Shown here piece after piece: positions 1 through 9,044 of a stretch of 64,000 nucleotides of DNA (within the stretch, counting starts at the first letter, position 1; each line of letters starts with the position of its first letter). Below the pieces are notes generated by a model. That model was not told the origin of the DNA. It worked only from the letters and a program-made list of their open reading frames with translations, and made no database searches. The DNA is taken from assembly GCF_001429025.1 (NCBI RefSeq), contig NZ_LMHT01000004.1:10825-74824 (forward strand). The letters run 5' to 3'. A program made the translations under genes and the position numbers. This DNA is from Phenylobacterium sp. Root700 (lineage in GTDB: Bacteria > Pseudomonadota > Alphaproteobacteria > Caulobacterales > Caulobacteraceae).

Positions 1-1
1 G

Positions 2-94
2 CTGCAGGCCCTGCAAACCAAGCAACAGCTTGGCGTTCAGGCCCTATCCATCGCCAACCAGTCCTCGAGCATCATCATGGGACTGTTCCGCTAA
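2..94 (+). CDS. Flagellin, C-terminal end (partial)
   Basis: Only the last 30 codons lie in the window. The tail [17 protein letters not shown], then a short hydrophobic end and TAA at 92-94, is the conserved C-terminal D0 helix of bacterial flagellins, which packs inside the filament core. A strong hairpin terminator follows 36 bases on, so this is the last gene of its transcript. Which flagellin paralogue it is cannot be told from the tail. Confidence 0.85.
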   Translation: MQALQTKQQLGVQALSIANQSSSIIMGLFR

Positions 95-130
95 GACGAC
101 CTCGGGCGCGCCTCGCGCGCTCAGCGGCGG

Positions 131-160
131 CGGCGGGAAGGGAAACCTTCCCGCCGTTTT
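131..160 (+). terminator. Rho-independent terminator after flagellin
   Basis: An 11-bp perfect stem (CGGCGGGAAGG at 131-141, CCTTCCCGCCG at 146-156) with a GAAA loop is followed by TTTT and a further T-rich stretch. It faces the flagellin gene and lies just before the convergent lipoprotein gene. Confidence 0.85.
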
Positions 161-171
161 CGTTTGCGGCC

Positions 172-681
172 TCAGTTCGCCGCGGCCACGGGCGGCGCCT
201 CGCCCGCCTCGGCGACCAGGATCTCGCCCGCGCAGGCCCGCGACGCGGCGGCCTGATCGGCGATCTTGTTGCGCAGGGCCTCGACGCCCAGCGCGCCCGC
301 CTTCGCATCCATGATGTCCAGCGCCCCGACGGCCACGATCTCCCGCGCGGTGACCGCACGCACGCACGGGTCCTTCAGCCGCCCCCATATCCGCAGGCCG
401 GCGACCTTTTGCGCCGCGCTCGCGCAGACCTCCCGAACATTCAGGATCAACGGACGCTCCGCCAAGGCCGGCTTGTTCACGGCTATCGCGGCGATCTCTT
501 CGCTCCCCGCCTCCATCGCCCTTTCGCAAGGCTGAAGCGCCGCCCGCAGCGCCAAGGTGTCGAGGCTCGAGGGCGCCCTCACGCCGGCGGCCACGGACTG
601 TTTCGGCAGGAAGTCCTCAGGTTTGTCACACGCGCACAGCGCCAAAGCCGCAGATCCCGCGACGACCAAGTTTCTCAGCAA
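172..681 (-). CDS. Putative lipoprotein, unknown function
   Basis: About 169 residues. I prefer the TTG start at 681 because GGAGAG sits just upstream and it gives a short basic N-terminus (LRN), a hydrophobic stretch and an L-C-A-C lipobox-like site typical of a lipoprotein signal. A GTG start at 717 is also open and adds 12 residues. The mature part is Ala-rich and helical with a few scattered cysteines. I recognise no domain. It converges on the flagellin terminator. Confidence 0.6.
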   Translation of the reverse strand: MLRNLVVAGSAALALCACDKPEDFLPKQSVAAGVRAPSSLDTLALRAALQPCERAMEAGSEEIAAIAVNKPALAERPLILNVREVCASAAQKVAGLRIWGRLKDPCVRAVTAREIVAVGALDIMDAKAGALGVEALRNKIADQAAASRACAGEILVAEAGEAPPVAAAN

Positions 682-772
682 GGCAGGCTCTCCGCGACGA
701 CGGACGGCGCCCGCCACCCTGCATTAAGTCTCGAGCCGCCGGTTGGATGCGCCAAACCTCGGCGCTCGGCGG

Positions 773-1792
773 CTAGGTCAGTTCCCCGACCAGCCGCCAG
801 GCCCGCTTGGCCAACAGGAACTCACGGTTGAGGATCATGTCCGGCTCGAGCCCCAGCATCACCGCGGCGATGTCCTGCGAAACCGCACGGCTGTTGATGT
901 AGTAGCTGTGCTGCGAAAGCTCGTCGGCCCCCGAGGCGATGTTGCGACAGTCCACCAGCACCACCTTCTTGGGCAGCAGGTCCACCAGCCGCGGCCCGTC
1001 CGAGCCCAGGCGGTCGGGATTGGCCTTGGTCTTGTCGGAGATCAGCAGCGCCCGGTCGCGCGGGTTGAAATAGACCGTCACCTGACGGCCCATATAGGGC
1101 AGCAGCTTGAGCTTATCGTCCTTCTCGAAGCAGTCGTCGTCCTCGTCGGGCGCAGCCAGCAGGATCTGATCGAACAGCCGCACCAGGCTGCGCGGCTCCT
1201 TGGACACCACCGCCTGCAGCCCGTTGCGCAGCACGTAGACGCCCATGCTGTGGGCCAGCAGGTGCAGTTGCCGCTGGCAGTAATCGTTCGGCCCCAGTTC
1301 CTCGGTGACGAAGGTTTTGAGCCGGAGATATGCGCGAGCCAGCGCCGCCCCCGAGGCGCGCGCGTCCTCACGGTCGCTGTAGTAAGACATCAGCGGGATC
1401 ATCGCCCCGTCCGAGGGCCAGCTGAACACCACCACGTTCAGCGCCCGCCCGTCGATCCGCACCTCCCTCGCCAGGTCCGCGCCGGCCGCGAGGGCGCCGA
1501 TGAAGCTGACATTAAAACCGTGGATGAAGACCAGGGTGTCGGAGTGGTCGCCCGCCATGCACTGGTGCAGGTCGCGTAGGAAGCGGTCGCTACCCTTGAC
1601 CTTGAAGCCGTTCTCGTCGGCTTCCTCCGGGTAGACCTCGACGGCCGTCGGGCGCGGGCCGTCGTCGAAATCGGCGTAGCCGTACCTCAGCGCCGCCACC
1701 CCGTCGGGGTTGAAGGCCTTGCCGAAGATCTCGAACTTGTTGTCGGACAGGTGGTTGCGGTTGGTCGCAAAGTGGACGCGCAGTCGCGACAT
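773..1792 (-). CDS. Alpha/beta hydrolase, DUF900 family
   Basis: 339 residues. The oxyanion-hole region VFIHGFNVSF and the nucleophile elbow AHSMGVYVL (G/A-H-S-M-G) mark an alpha/beta-hydrolase fold of the DUF900 type, whose substrates are mostly unknown. The middle part also has the strand-plus-WPSDG stretch seen in DUF900 proteins. No signal peptide is visible, so it is probably cytoplasmic. The start at 1792 is chosen because GGTGGAGGAG lies 5 bases upstream; an in-frame GTG at 1804 is less likely. Confidence 0.75.
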   Translation of the reverse strand: MSRLRVHFATNRNHLSDNKFEIFGKAFNPDGVAALRYGYADFDDGPRPTAVEVYPEEADENGFKVKGSDRFLRDLHQCMAGDHSDTLVFIHGFNVSFIGALAAGADLAREVRIDGRALNVVVFSWPSDGAMIPLMSYYSDREDARASGAALARAYLRLKTFVTEELGPNDYCQRQLHLLAHSMGVYVLRNGLQAVVSKEPRSLVRLFDQILLAAPDEDDDCFEKDDKLKLLPYMGRQVTVYFNPRDRALLISDKTKANPDRLGSDGPRLVDLLPKKVVLVDCRNIASGADELSQHSYYINSRAVSQDIAAVMLGLEPDMILNREFLLAKRAWRLVGELT

Positions 1793-1867
1793 GGGCTCCT
1801 CCACCTAAGGTAAGGCAGAGTGCAGGCCCCTCACGACCAACCGCAAGCCGAATCCCGGCGGGTAAGG

Positions 1868-2875
1868 TTACTCCGCCGCCATCGCCAGGGCGCTGCCGCG
1901 GGTCAGCGAGGTCTTGGCCGCCAGGGCCGCCTTGGCCGCTTCGTACTCGGCCGCCAGACGGTCGACCAACTGGCCGGCGGTGGGGATTTCCTTCACCGCG
2001 CCGATGCCTTGGCCGCAGCCCCAGATGTCCTTCCAGGCCTTGGCCTTCTGGTTGCCGCCCGAGCCGAAGTTCATCTTCGACGGATCAGCTTCCGGCAGGT
2101 TGTCGGGATCCAGGCCCGCCGCCTCGATGGACGGACGCAGATAGTTGCCGTGCACGCCGGTGAAGAGGTTCGAATAGACGATGTCGTCGCCGCGCGAGGC
2201 CACGATCATCTCCTTGTAGCCCTCCATGGCGCGGGCTTCCTGCGTGGCGATGAAGGCCGAGCCGATATAGGCCAGGTCCGCGCCCATGGCCTGGGCGCCC
2301 AGCACCGCGGCGCCGTTGGCGATGGAGCCCGACAGCGCGATCGGGCCTTCGAACCACTCGCGCAGCTCCTGCACCAGGGCGAAGGGCGACAGATGCCCGG
2401 CGTGACCGCCGGCGCCGGCCGCCACTGGGATTAGGCCGTCAGCGCCCTTCTCCACCGCCTTGCGGGCGAAGCGGTCATTGATAACGTCGTGCAGCACGAT
2501 GCCGCCATAGGAATGGATCGCCTGGTTCACATCTTCGCGCGCGCCCAGCGAGGTGATGGTGATCGGAACCTTGTACTTCACCGCCATCTCGACATCCTGC
2601 TCCAGGCGGTCGTTGGTCTTGTGAACGATCTGGTTCATCGCGAACGGCGCCGACAGGCGGTCGGGGTTCTTGGCGTCCCAGGCGGCCAGTTCCTCGGTGA
2701 TCTGCGCCAGCCATTCGTCCAGTTGGCTCACCGGCCGCGCGTTCAGCGCCGGGAACGAGCCCACCACGCCTGCCTTGCACTGCGCGATCACCAGCTCGGG
2801 ACCGGAGATGATGAAGAGCGGCGAACCGATGACCGGAATACGCAGGCGCTCGGCGAGAACGGGAGGCAGGGCCAT
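1868..2875 (-). CDS. NAD(P)H-dependent flavin oxidoreductase / nitronate monooxygenase-like
   Basis: 335 residues, a TIM-barrel FMN protein of the nitronate monooxygenase / 2-nitropropane dioxygenase family. Visible marks are the N-terminal RIPVIGSPLFIISGPELV, the PVAAGAGGHAGH phosphate-binding loop in the middle, and ALSGSIANGAAVLGAQAMGADLAYIGSAF near the C-terminal third (quoted in overlapping pieces: ALSGSIANGAAV, AMGADLAYIGSAF). The start at 2875 gives the family N-terminus; the frame stays open to 3025 but that extension is not family-like. It is divergent from the methylmalonyl-CoA mutase genes. The true substrate (nitronate or other) is not determinable. Confidence 0.8.
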   Translation of the reverse strand: MALPPVLAERLRIPVIGSPLFIISGPELVIAQCKAGVVGSFPALNARPVSQLDEWLAQITEELAAWDAKNPDRLSAPFAMNQIVHKTNDRLEQDVEMAVKYKVPITITSLGAREDVNQAIHSYGGIVLHDVINDRFARKAVEKGADGLIPVAAGAGGHAGHLSPFALVQELREWFEGPIALSGSIANGAAVLGAQAMGADLAYIGSAFIATQEARAMEGYKEMIVASRGDDIVYSNLFTGVHGNYLRPSIEAAGLDPDNLPEADPSKMNFGSGGNQKAKAWKDIWGCGQGIGAVKEIPTAGQLVDRLAAEYEAAKAALAAKTSLTRGSALAMAAE

Positions 2876-3009
2876 GGATGGTCGTCCTTTGAATGGCGTC
2901 GATCTAATCTTTACAGCGTACACACAAACCAATCGGCCATGCAAGCACCCCTCGGTCGTGACCTCGCGTGAACTTGACGGGCCGCGCGGAGACGGCCCAA
3001 TGACGCTCA

Positions 3010-4440
3010 ATGAGCGACATCTCAAAGACCCTCAGCGACTTCCCCTCCGCCACCGTGACCGAATGGCGCGCCCTGGTGGAAAAGACCCTCAAGGGCGCGC
3101 CCTTCGAGAGCCTCCAGCGCACCACGCTGGAAGGGCTGCCGATCGCCCCGCTCTATGACGGGGAAACCGCCGCCCCGAGCTTCGTCCCCAGGCCCCACGA
3201 CGCTGAGCGGCCATGGGACATCCGCACAATCGTCGCCCATCCCGATCTCGCCCGCGCCAATGTCGAGCTGTTGGCCGACCTGGAGGGCGGGGCCGCCTCG
3301 GCCCTCCTGGTCATCGATCCGACCGGCGAACAAGGCGTCGCCATCGGTTCGGCCGAGGAGCTGAGCCGCGCGCTCGACGGCGTGATGCTGGAATTCGCCC
3401 CGGTGGCCCTGGACGCCGGCTTCCTCGGCCCCAAGGCCGCCGACTGGCTGGCGGCCGCGGCCAAGAACTCGCCAACCGCCCTGCTCTCTTTCCACCTCGA
3501 TCCCTTGAGCGCCTTCGCCCGCGCCGGCGCCAGCCCGGGGCCGATCGAGAGCCACGTGGTGTCCGCCGCCACGGTCGGCGCGCGGCTGATCGCCACCTAT
3601 CCGAAGGCGGGCCTGTTCCTGGCCTCGGGCCGGGTCGTGCACGAGGCCGGCGGCGGCGAGGCCGGCGAACTGGCCTTCATGCTGGCCAGCGCCCTAACCT
3701 ACGCCAAGGCCCTGGTCCGCGCCGGCCTGCCGATGGCCGAGGCGTTCGCCGCCATCCATCTCGGGCTTTCCGCCGACGCCGACTATTTCGCGACCCTGGC
3801 CAAGCACCGCGCCGCGCGCCTGCTCTGGACGCGCCTCGTCACCGCCTGCGGCGTCGAGGCGCCCGCTCGCATCGAGGCCCGCTCCTCGCATCGGATGCTG
3901 GCCGCCCAGGATCCCTGGACCAACATGCTGCGCCTGACCTCGGCGGCGTTCGGCGCCGCGGTCGGGGGCGCCGACGCGGTGGTGCTGGGCGCCTTCACCG
4001 ACGCCCTGGGCCTGCCCACCGAGTTCGCTCGCCGTCAGAGCCGCAACGCCCAGTTGGTGTTGATGGAGGAAGCCCATCTGGGCCGCGTCTCCGATCCCGC
4101 CGCCGGCTCCGGCTATGTCGAGGCCCTGACCGACGAGATGGCCCGCGCCGCCTGGGCGCAGTTCCAGGCCATCGAAACGGCCGGCGGCCTGATCGCCACC
4201 CTCGCCTCGGGCCACGTCGCCGCCCAGGTCGCCGTCGTCGTCGCCGCGCGTGACGCCGCCGGCCCGCCGAAGATCGTCGGCGTCACCGCCTTCCCCCCGA
4301 CCCAGGACGCCCCCGTCGAGGTGCAGCAGCCCGCGCCGAGAACGGTCGACGCGCCATCCACCCGACTGCCGGGCCCCGACGGCCATTGCCTGCCGCTGAC
4401 GCCCGTGCGTCTCGCCGAGCCCCACGAGGCCGCCCGATGA
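3010..4440 (+). CDS. mutA: Methylmalonyl-CoA mutase small (beta) subunit
   Basis: 476 residues. It matches the TIM-barrel part of methylmalonyl-CoA mutase but lacks the C-terminal cobalamin domain and its DxHxxG motif, as expected for the non-catalytic small subunit. It pairs with the large subunit to interconvert methylmalonyl-CoA and succinyl-CoA in propionate, odd-chain and branched-chain amino-acid catabolism. Its stop overlaps the start of the large-subunit gene by 4 bases (ATGA), so the two are translationally coupled. The final 40 residues are Pro-rich and look like a flexible tail. Confidence 0.88.
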   Translation: MSDISKTLSDFPSATVTEWRALVEKTLKGAPFESLQRTTLEGLPIAPLYDGETAAPSFVPRPHDAERPWDIRTIVAHPDLARANVELLADLEGGAASALLVIDPTGEQGVAIGSAEELSRALDGVMLEFAPVALDAGFLGPKAADWLAAAAKNSPTALLSFHLDPLSAFARAGASPGPIESHVVSAATVGARLIATYPKAGLFLASGRVVHEAGGGEAGELAFMLASALTYAKALVRAGLPMAEAFAAIHLGLSADADYFATLAKHRAARLLWTRLVTACGVEAPARIEARSSHRMLAAQDPWTNMLRLTSAAFGAAVGGADAVVLGAFTDALGLPTEFARRQSRNAQLVLMEEAHLGRVSDPAAGSGYVEALTDEMARAAWAQFQAIETAGGLIATLASGHVAAQVAVVVAARDAAGPPKIVGVTAFPPTQDAPVEVQQPAPRTVDAPSTRLPGPDGHCLPLTPVRLAEPHEAAR

Positions 4441-6593
4441 GCAAGTTCCCCGACTTCGCGACCCTGCCCTTCGACACCGACGCCACCGCCGGCGTTCGCG
4501 CCGTCGCCTCGGGCGACCTGTGGGACACGCCGGAAGGCGTGGCGGTGAAGCCCTCCTATGGTCCGGCCGACGTCGAGGGCCTGGCCTCGGGCTATCCGGG
4601 CCTCGCGCCGTTCCTGCGCGGGCCCTACCCGACCATGTACCTGACCAATCCGTGGACGATCCGCCAGTATGCGGGCTTCTCCACGGCCGAGGATTCCAAC
4701 GCCTTCTATCGGCGCAACCTCGCCGCCGGCCAGATGGGGCTGTCGGTCGCCTTCGACCTGGCCACCCACCGCGGCTATGACAGCGACCACCCGCGCGTTA
4801 AGGGCGATGTCGGCATGGCCGGCGTGGCCATCGACTCCATCTTCGACATGCGCACGCTGTTCGACGGCATCCCGCTCGACAAGATGAGCGTGTCGATGAC
4901 CATGAACGGCGCGGTGCTGCCGATCCTGGCGCTCTACATCGTCGCGGCCGAGGAACAGGGCGTCAGCCACGACAAGCTGTCGGGCACGATCCAGAACGAC
5001 ATCCTCAAGGAGTTCCTGGTCCGGAACACCTACATCTATCCGCCTGCGCCCTCGATGCGGATCATTTCCGACATCTTTTCATATACTTCGCGCGAAATGC
5101 CGAAGTTCAACTCGATCTCGATCAGCGGCTATCACATCCAGGAAGCCGGCGCGACGCTGGACCTGGAGCTCGCCTACACCCTGGCCGACGGCATCGAATA
5201 TGTCCGCGCCGGCGTCGCCGCCGGCATGACCGTCGACCAGTTCGCCCCGCGCCTGTCGTTCTTCTGGAACGCGGGCATGAACGCCTTCATGGAGATCGCC
5301 AAGCAGCGCGCCGGCCGCCTGCTCTGGGCCAAGCTCATGAAGGACGAGTTCGACCCGAAGGACTCCCGCTCCCTGTCCCTGCGCGCCCACACCCAGACCA
5401 GCGGCTGGAGCCTCGCGGCCCACGACGTCTACAACAACGTGCCCCGCACCCTGGTCGAAGCGATCGCGGCGACCGGCGGCCAGACCCAGAGCCTGCACAC
5501 CAACTCGCTTGACGAAGCCCTGGCTCTTCCCACCGACTTCTCGGCCCGCATCGCCCGCAACACCCAGCTGTTCCTGCAGCTCGAGAGCGGCCAGACCCGG
5601 GTCATCGATCCCTGGGGCGGCTCCTACTATGTCGAGCGCCTGACCGCCGACCTCGCCGCCCGCGCCCTGGAGCACATCGCCGAGGTCGAGGCCCTGGGCG
5701 GCATGACCAAGGCCATCGAGGAAGGCCTGCCCAAGCGCCGGATCGAGGAAGCCTCGGCCCGCACCCAGGCGCGCATCGACGCCGGCCGTCAGAGCCTGAT
5801 CGGGGTGAACCGCTATCGCCCCGAAGGCGCCGACGAAATCCCGATGCTGAAGGTGGACAACAGCGCTGTGCGCGAACGCCAGCTCGAAAAGCTCGCCCGC
5901 CTGCGCGCCGAGCGGAACCCCCAAGAGGTCGAGTCCGCCCTCACCGCCCTGACCAACGGCGCGCGTGGAAACGGCAATCTGCTGGAGCTGTCGGTCAACG
6001 CCGCCCGCGCCAAGGCCACGGTCGGCGAAATCAGCCTGGCCCTGGAAAAGGTCTTCAACCGCCACGCCGCCGAGGCCTTCGCGGTCACCGGCGTCTATCT
6101 GCGCGAAGCTGGAACCACGCCCCAGGCCGAACGCGCCAAGGCGATGACCGGGGCCTTCCTGCAGGCCGACGGCCGCAAGCCCCGCGTGCTGGTCGCCAAG
6201 ATGGGCCAGGACGGCCACGACCGCGGCCAGAAGGTGATCGCCTCCGGCTTCGCCGACCTCGGCTTCCAGGTCGATATCGGCAACCTCTTCCAGACCCCGG
6301 CCGAGGCTGCGGCCCAGGCCGTGAAGGAGGGCGTCCACGTGGTCGGCGCCAGCTCCCTGGCGGCCGGTCACCTGACCCTGGTGCCGGAACTGAAGGACGA
6401 ACTGGCCAAGCTCGGCCGCTCCGACATCCTGGTGGTGGTCGGCGGGGTGATCCCGCCTGAGGACTTCCAGGCCCTGAAGGACGCCGGCGTCGCCGCCATC
6501 TTCACGCCGGGCACGGTGGTTTCAGAGGCCGCCATCGAGGTCATGGAACGCCTGAACGAACAGATGGGCTACGCCCAGCTGGAGAAGGCCTAG
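4437..6593 (+). CDS. scpA: Methylmalonyl-CoA mutase large (alpha) subunit
   Basis: 718 residues, the normal length for the catalytic subunit. The barrel domain holds [34 protein letters not shown] and the [10 protein letters not shown] substrate-site segment. The C-terminal cobalamin domain has the lower-ligand motif [12 protein letters not shown] (DxHxxG), then GASSLAAGH and [11 protein letters not shown]. It is cytoplasmic. The start ATG at 4437 overlaps the mutA stop and gives the family N-terminus. No meaB or epimerase gene is nearby, so those partners must be elsewhere. Confidence 0.93.
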   Translation: MSKFPDFATLPFDTDATAGVRAVASGDLWDTPEGVAVKPSYGPADVEGLASGYPGLAPFLRGPYPTMYLTNPWTIRQYAGFSTAEDSNAFYRRNLAAGQMGLSVAFDLATHRGYDSDHPRVKGDVGMAGVAIDSIFDMRTLFDGIPLDKMSVSMTMNGAVLPILALYIVAAEEQGVSHDKLSGTIQNDILKEFLVRNTYIYPPAPSMRIISDIFSYTSREMPKFNSISISGYHIQEAGATLDLELAYTLADGIEYVRAGVAAGMTVDQFAPRLSFFWNAGMNAFMEIAKQRAGRLLWAKLMKDEFDPKDSRSLSLRAHTQTSGWSLAAHDVYNNVPRTLVEAIAATGGQTQSLHTNSLDEALALPTDFSARIARNTQLFLQLESGQTRVIDPWGGSYYVERLTADLAARALEHIAEVEALGGMTKAIEEGLPKRRIEEASARTQARIDAGRQSLIGVNRYRPEGADEIPMLKVDNSAVRERQLEKLARLRAERNPQEVESALTALTNGARGNGNLLELSVNAARAKATVGEISLALEKVFNRHAAEAFAVTGVYLREAGTTPQAERAKAMTGAFLQADGRKPRVLVAKMGQDGHDRGQKVIASGFADLGFQVDIGNLFQTPAEAAAQAVKEGVHVVGASSLAAGHLTLVPELKDELAKLGRSDILVVVGGVIPPEDFQALKDAGVAAIFTPGTVVSEAAIEVMERLNEQMGYAQLEKA

Positions 6594-6597
6594 CGGC

Positions 6598-6966
6598 TCA
6601 ACCTGATCCGATCAGGATCAGGTTGCCCTCGCTGTCGCGCAGCAGCGCGTAACGCTCGCCCGGCGCCCAGGGCGCGTCGATCGGATCCTGGTCGAAGACC
6701 ACGCCCTTGGCGAGCAGGGCCGCGTAGGCCGTGTCCACGTTCTCGACCACGATGTTCAGGCTCGGCTGCTCGCCCGGCGCCTCATCTAGGCGGCGTTCAA
6801 ACAGGATGCGGGTCGGCGAGCCGGGGATCTCCAGCTCGATCCAGCGCCAGCCGCTGCCATACTGCTGGTCGGTCGCCAGAGTCAGGCCCATCAGGTCGCG
6901 ATAAAAGGCCACGGCCCGGTCTTGATCGCTGACCGGCAGGCCCGAGAACTTCACGTGCTTGAACAT
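6598..6966 (-). CDS. VOC family (glyoxalase/bleomycin-resistance-like) protein
   Basis: 122 residues with one vicinal-oxygen-chelate unit: N-terminal beta-alpha segment VKFSGLPVSDQDRAVAFYRD, and a C-terminal ending RYALLRDSEGNLILIGSG, the usual place of the metal-ligand Glu/Gln region. ATG at 6966 has GAGGGATGAG upstream. It is divergent from an ArsR regulator whose operator sits in the shared gap, so it may be under the same control. Substrate unknown. Confidence 0.8.
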   Translation of the reverse strand: MFKHVKFSGLPVSDQDRAVAFYRDLMGLTLATDQQYGSGWRWIELEIPGSPTRILFERRLDEAPGEQPSLNIVVENVDTAYAALLAKGVVFDQDPIDAPWAPGERYALLRDSEGNLILIGSG

Positions 6967-7088
6967 CTCATCCCTCCTGTGCCGAGCGCGCGGCGCTGTC
7001 GGGGCCGGCCGTCTCCAACCAGTGGAACGCGCAAGGCCGAGCATCGATCATCAATGGACAGTCGTCGAGGCGCTCCTTGACTCATCCG

Positions 7089-7119
7089 TAAGTCATGACT
7101 TATCGTTAGTCATGACTTA
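7089..7119. promoter_or_regulatory. Tandem palindromic operator, probable ArsR-family site
   Basis: Two copies of the perfect 10-bp palindrome AGTCATGACT lie at 7091-7100 and 7108-7117, 17 bp apart. The first extends to a perfect 14-bp palindrome TAAGTCATGACTTA (7089-7102); the second extends to 13 of 14 (7106-7119). The start codon of the ArsR gene (7112-7114) lies inside the second copy, a layout that fits autorepression by an ArsR-type dimer. Confidence 0.75.
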
Positions 7120-7435
7120 CCATGCAGCAGCCTTCGCCGCCCTCGCCGATCCGACCCGCCGCCAGGTGTTCGAGCGGCTGTCGGCGGGGCCCGCGCCGGT
7201 CGGCGAGTTGGCCCGCGGGCTGCCCGTCAGCCGGCCGGCGGTGTCGCAGCATCTGAAGGTGCTCAAGGAGGCAGGTCTCGTGAACGACCGGGCCGAGGGG
7301 ACGCGCCGGGTCTATCAGATCGACCCCAAGGGGCTCGGCGCGCTGCGCGCCTGGCTCGATCAGTTCTGGGCCGTGGCGCTCGACGCCTACGCCGCCGAGG
7401 TCGAACGCCAATCCAACGAACAGGACGACGAGTGA
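7112..7435 (+). CDS. ArsR-family winged-helix transcriptional regulator
   Basis: 107 residues. It has the core ALADPTRRQVFERL and the recognition region LPVSRPAVSQHLKVLKEAGL followed by a wing (RAEGTRRVYQ). The metal-binding CxC motifs of classical ArsR are absent; this is the type paired with an SRPBCC protein. The start at 7112 matches the family N-terminus and lies within its own palindromic operator. It overlaps the next gene by one base (TGATG) and shares an operon with it. Confidence 0.9.
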   Translation: MTYHAAAFAALADPTRRQVFERLSAGPAPVGELARGLPVSRPAVSQHLKVLKEAGLVNDRAEGTRRVYQIDPKGLGALRAWLDQFWAVALDAYAAEVERQSNEQDDE

Positions 7436-7908
7436 TGACGGTTCAGATCAAGCCCGCCCCTATCCGCCGCGCCGTGACGGTCAAGGCCTCCCAAGAGCGC
7501 GCCTTCCGCATCTTCACCAGCGACATCGGCCGATGGTGGCCATCGACCCACCACATCGGCGCCGCGCCCTACAAGGCCAACGTACTTGAACCCCGACAAG
7601 GCGGCCGCTGGTATGAAATCGGCGAGGACGGCTCGGAGGCCGACTGGGGCCACGTCCTCGCCTGGGAGCCGCCATCGCGCCTGCTCCTCGCCTGGCAGCT
7701 CGACGCTCAGCACAGGTTCGATCCCACCCTCGTCACCGAGGTCGAAGTCCTCTTCACCCCGCAGGACGATGGTCGCACCCGCGTCGAGCTCGAGCATCGC
7801 CTGTTGGAACGCTACGGCGAGGACGCCCAGAAGGTCGCCGACTCCGTCGGCTCGCCGAACGGTTGGGGCCGCGTGCTCGAACTCTTCGCCGACGCCGCCA
7901 ACGCCTGA
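7435..7908 (+). CDS. SRPBCC / AHSA1-like ligand-binding protein
   Basis: 157 residues with the helix-grip fold signature of the AHSA1 branch: VTVKASQERAFRIFTSDIG at the N-terminus, a central GGRWYEIGEDGSEADWGHV and a C-terminal helix. Such proteins bind small hydrophobic ligands and are often the sole partner of an ArsR regulator. Its ATG at 7435 overlaps the upstream stop, so it is translationally coupled. Role probably sensing or detoxification; the ligand is unknown. Confidence 0.85.
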   Translation: MTVQIKPAPIRRAVTVKASQERAFRIFTSDIGRWWPSTHHIGAAPYKANVLEPRQGGRWYEIGEDGSEADWGHVLAWEPPSRLLLAWQLDAQHRFDPTLVTEVEVLFTPQDDGRTRVELEHRLLERYGEDAQKVADSVGSPNGWGRVLELFADAANA

Positions 7909-7941
7909 TCAGCCCAGAGGTCTCAGAAGGAGGAAACCGCC

Positions 7942-8592
7942 ATGTCCGAGTTCGTCGTCTACACCGTCCCCGGCAGTCCCTATGGCCGCAGCGTCATGCT
8001 GGCCCTGGAGGAGAAGAACGCGCCCTACCGGATCCACAGCCTGGAGATGGGCGAGCACCAGAGCGATGCGCATCGTCAGCGCCATCCCTTCGCCCGCATC
8101 CCGGTGATCGACCACGGCGATTTCCGGCTCTACGAGACCCAGGCGATCTTGCGCTACATCGACGCCGTCGTGCCCGGCGCGCACCTGCAACCGGTCGACC
8201 CGCGCGCCGCCGGACGCATGGACCAGATCATGGGCGTCAACGACTGGTACCTCTTTCCAGACGTCTCGGCCGCCATCGTCTTCCAACGGATCATCGGCCC
8301 GGTCCTGATGGGGCTGACGCCGGACGAGGCGGCTATCGCGCAGGCCATGCCGAAGGCCCGCACCTGCATCGCCGAGTTGGACCGCCTGCTGGACGATCAG
8401 ATCTTCCTGGCCGGGGACTCCCTGTCGCTCGCCGACCTGATGATCGCGCCACAACTCGACTATCTGGCCCAAACGCCGGAGGGCCAGGACCTGCTGGGCG
8501 GCACGGCGCTAGGAGCGTGGTTAGCGAGAATGGCGGAACGCCCCAGCATGCGCGCCACCTTGCCGCCGGAAGTGTTCCGCTCAGCGGCCTAG
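7942..8592 (+). CDS. Glutathione S-transferase family protein
   Basis: 216 residues. The N-terminal thioredoxin-like half has the active-site loop PGSPYGRSVMLALEE, the cis-Pro segment ARIPVID and the glutathione-binding ETQAILRYID. The all-alpha C-terminal half contains the hydrophobic-core motif FLAGDSLSLADLM (SxxDxx N-cap). AGAAGGAGG upstream is a strong ribosome site. It follows the ArsR-SRPBCC pair by 33 bases and is probably in the same transcript. Its stop overlaps the convergent DUF4112 gene by 4 bases. Confidence 0.88.
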   Translation: MSEFVVYTVPGSPYGRSVMLALEEKNAPYRIHSLEMGEHQSDAHRQRHPFARIPVIDHGDFRLYETQAILRYIDAVVPGAHLQPVDPRAAGRMDQIMGVNDWYLFPDVSAAIVFQRIIGPVLMGLTPDEAAIAQAMPKARTCIAELDRLLDDQIFLAGDSLSLADLMIAPQLDYLAQTPEGQDLLGGTALGAWLARMAERPSMRATLPPEVFRSAA

Positions 8593-9008
8593 ACGCGGAC
8601 CCGCGCGCTCTTCTTGGCCTTGGTCATGCGTCGCCAGTGGGGCGGAAGTTCCGAAGGCCCGTGCCGGGCCTCGATGTCCTTCTGGAGCGCCTTGGCCGCC
8701 ATCAGGTGGCCGGGGAACAGTGTGTCGATCGCCCACCCCACGACCGGCGGCACCGAGGCCGCCGAGTCGAGGGCGATATAGGCGGCCATCCGCGCCAGGG
8801 TCGCCAGCGAGGCGCCGGCGGAAATCCCGTGCGCCAGCAGCAATCCGCCGGCCCCGACGCTGTAGACCGTGCCGGCCACCGGCACCCAGGACAGCACGCC
8901 GTCCAGGCCGATGCCGATCGGTCCCACGCCGATCAAGCGGTCCGAAAGCAGCTTGATGCGTTCGGCCGCGCGCCACGCGCTATGCGCCTTGTCCTTGTCG
9001 TCCGCCAT
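8589..9008 (-). CDS. DUF4112 domain-containing small membrane protein
   Basis: 139 residues. The stretch DRLIGVGPIGIGLDGVLSWVPVAG and a following hydrophobic, Gly/Ala-rich segment match DUF4112, a family of small membrane proteins of unknown function that begin with a LSDR/LDR pattern as here (LLSDRLIG). The C-terminus is basic (KAKKSARVRV). The start ATG at 9008 (MADDKDK) is preferred over the one 3 codons upstream. Confidence 0.7.
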   Translation of the reverse strand: MADDKDKAHSAWRAAERIKLLSDRLIGVGPIGIGLDGVLSWVPVAGTVYSVGAGGLLLAHGISAGASLATLARMAAYIALDSAASVPPVVGWAIDTLFPGHLMAAKALQKDIEARHGPSELPPHWRRMTKAKKSARVRV

Positions 9009-9044
9009 CACGCCCAAACGCCGCCGCCGGAGGAAGGCTCCACC

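Noticed and set aside
2939..2946. ATGCAAGC upstream of the nitronate-monooxygenase-like gene
   Set aside because: Only the first seven bases of the island motif match (CTTGCAT on the minus strand); the right half does not. One such 8-mer is expected by chance in 64 kb.
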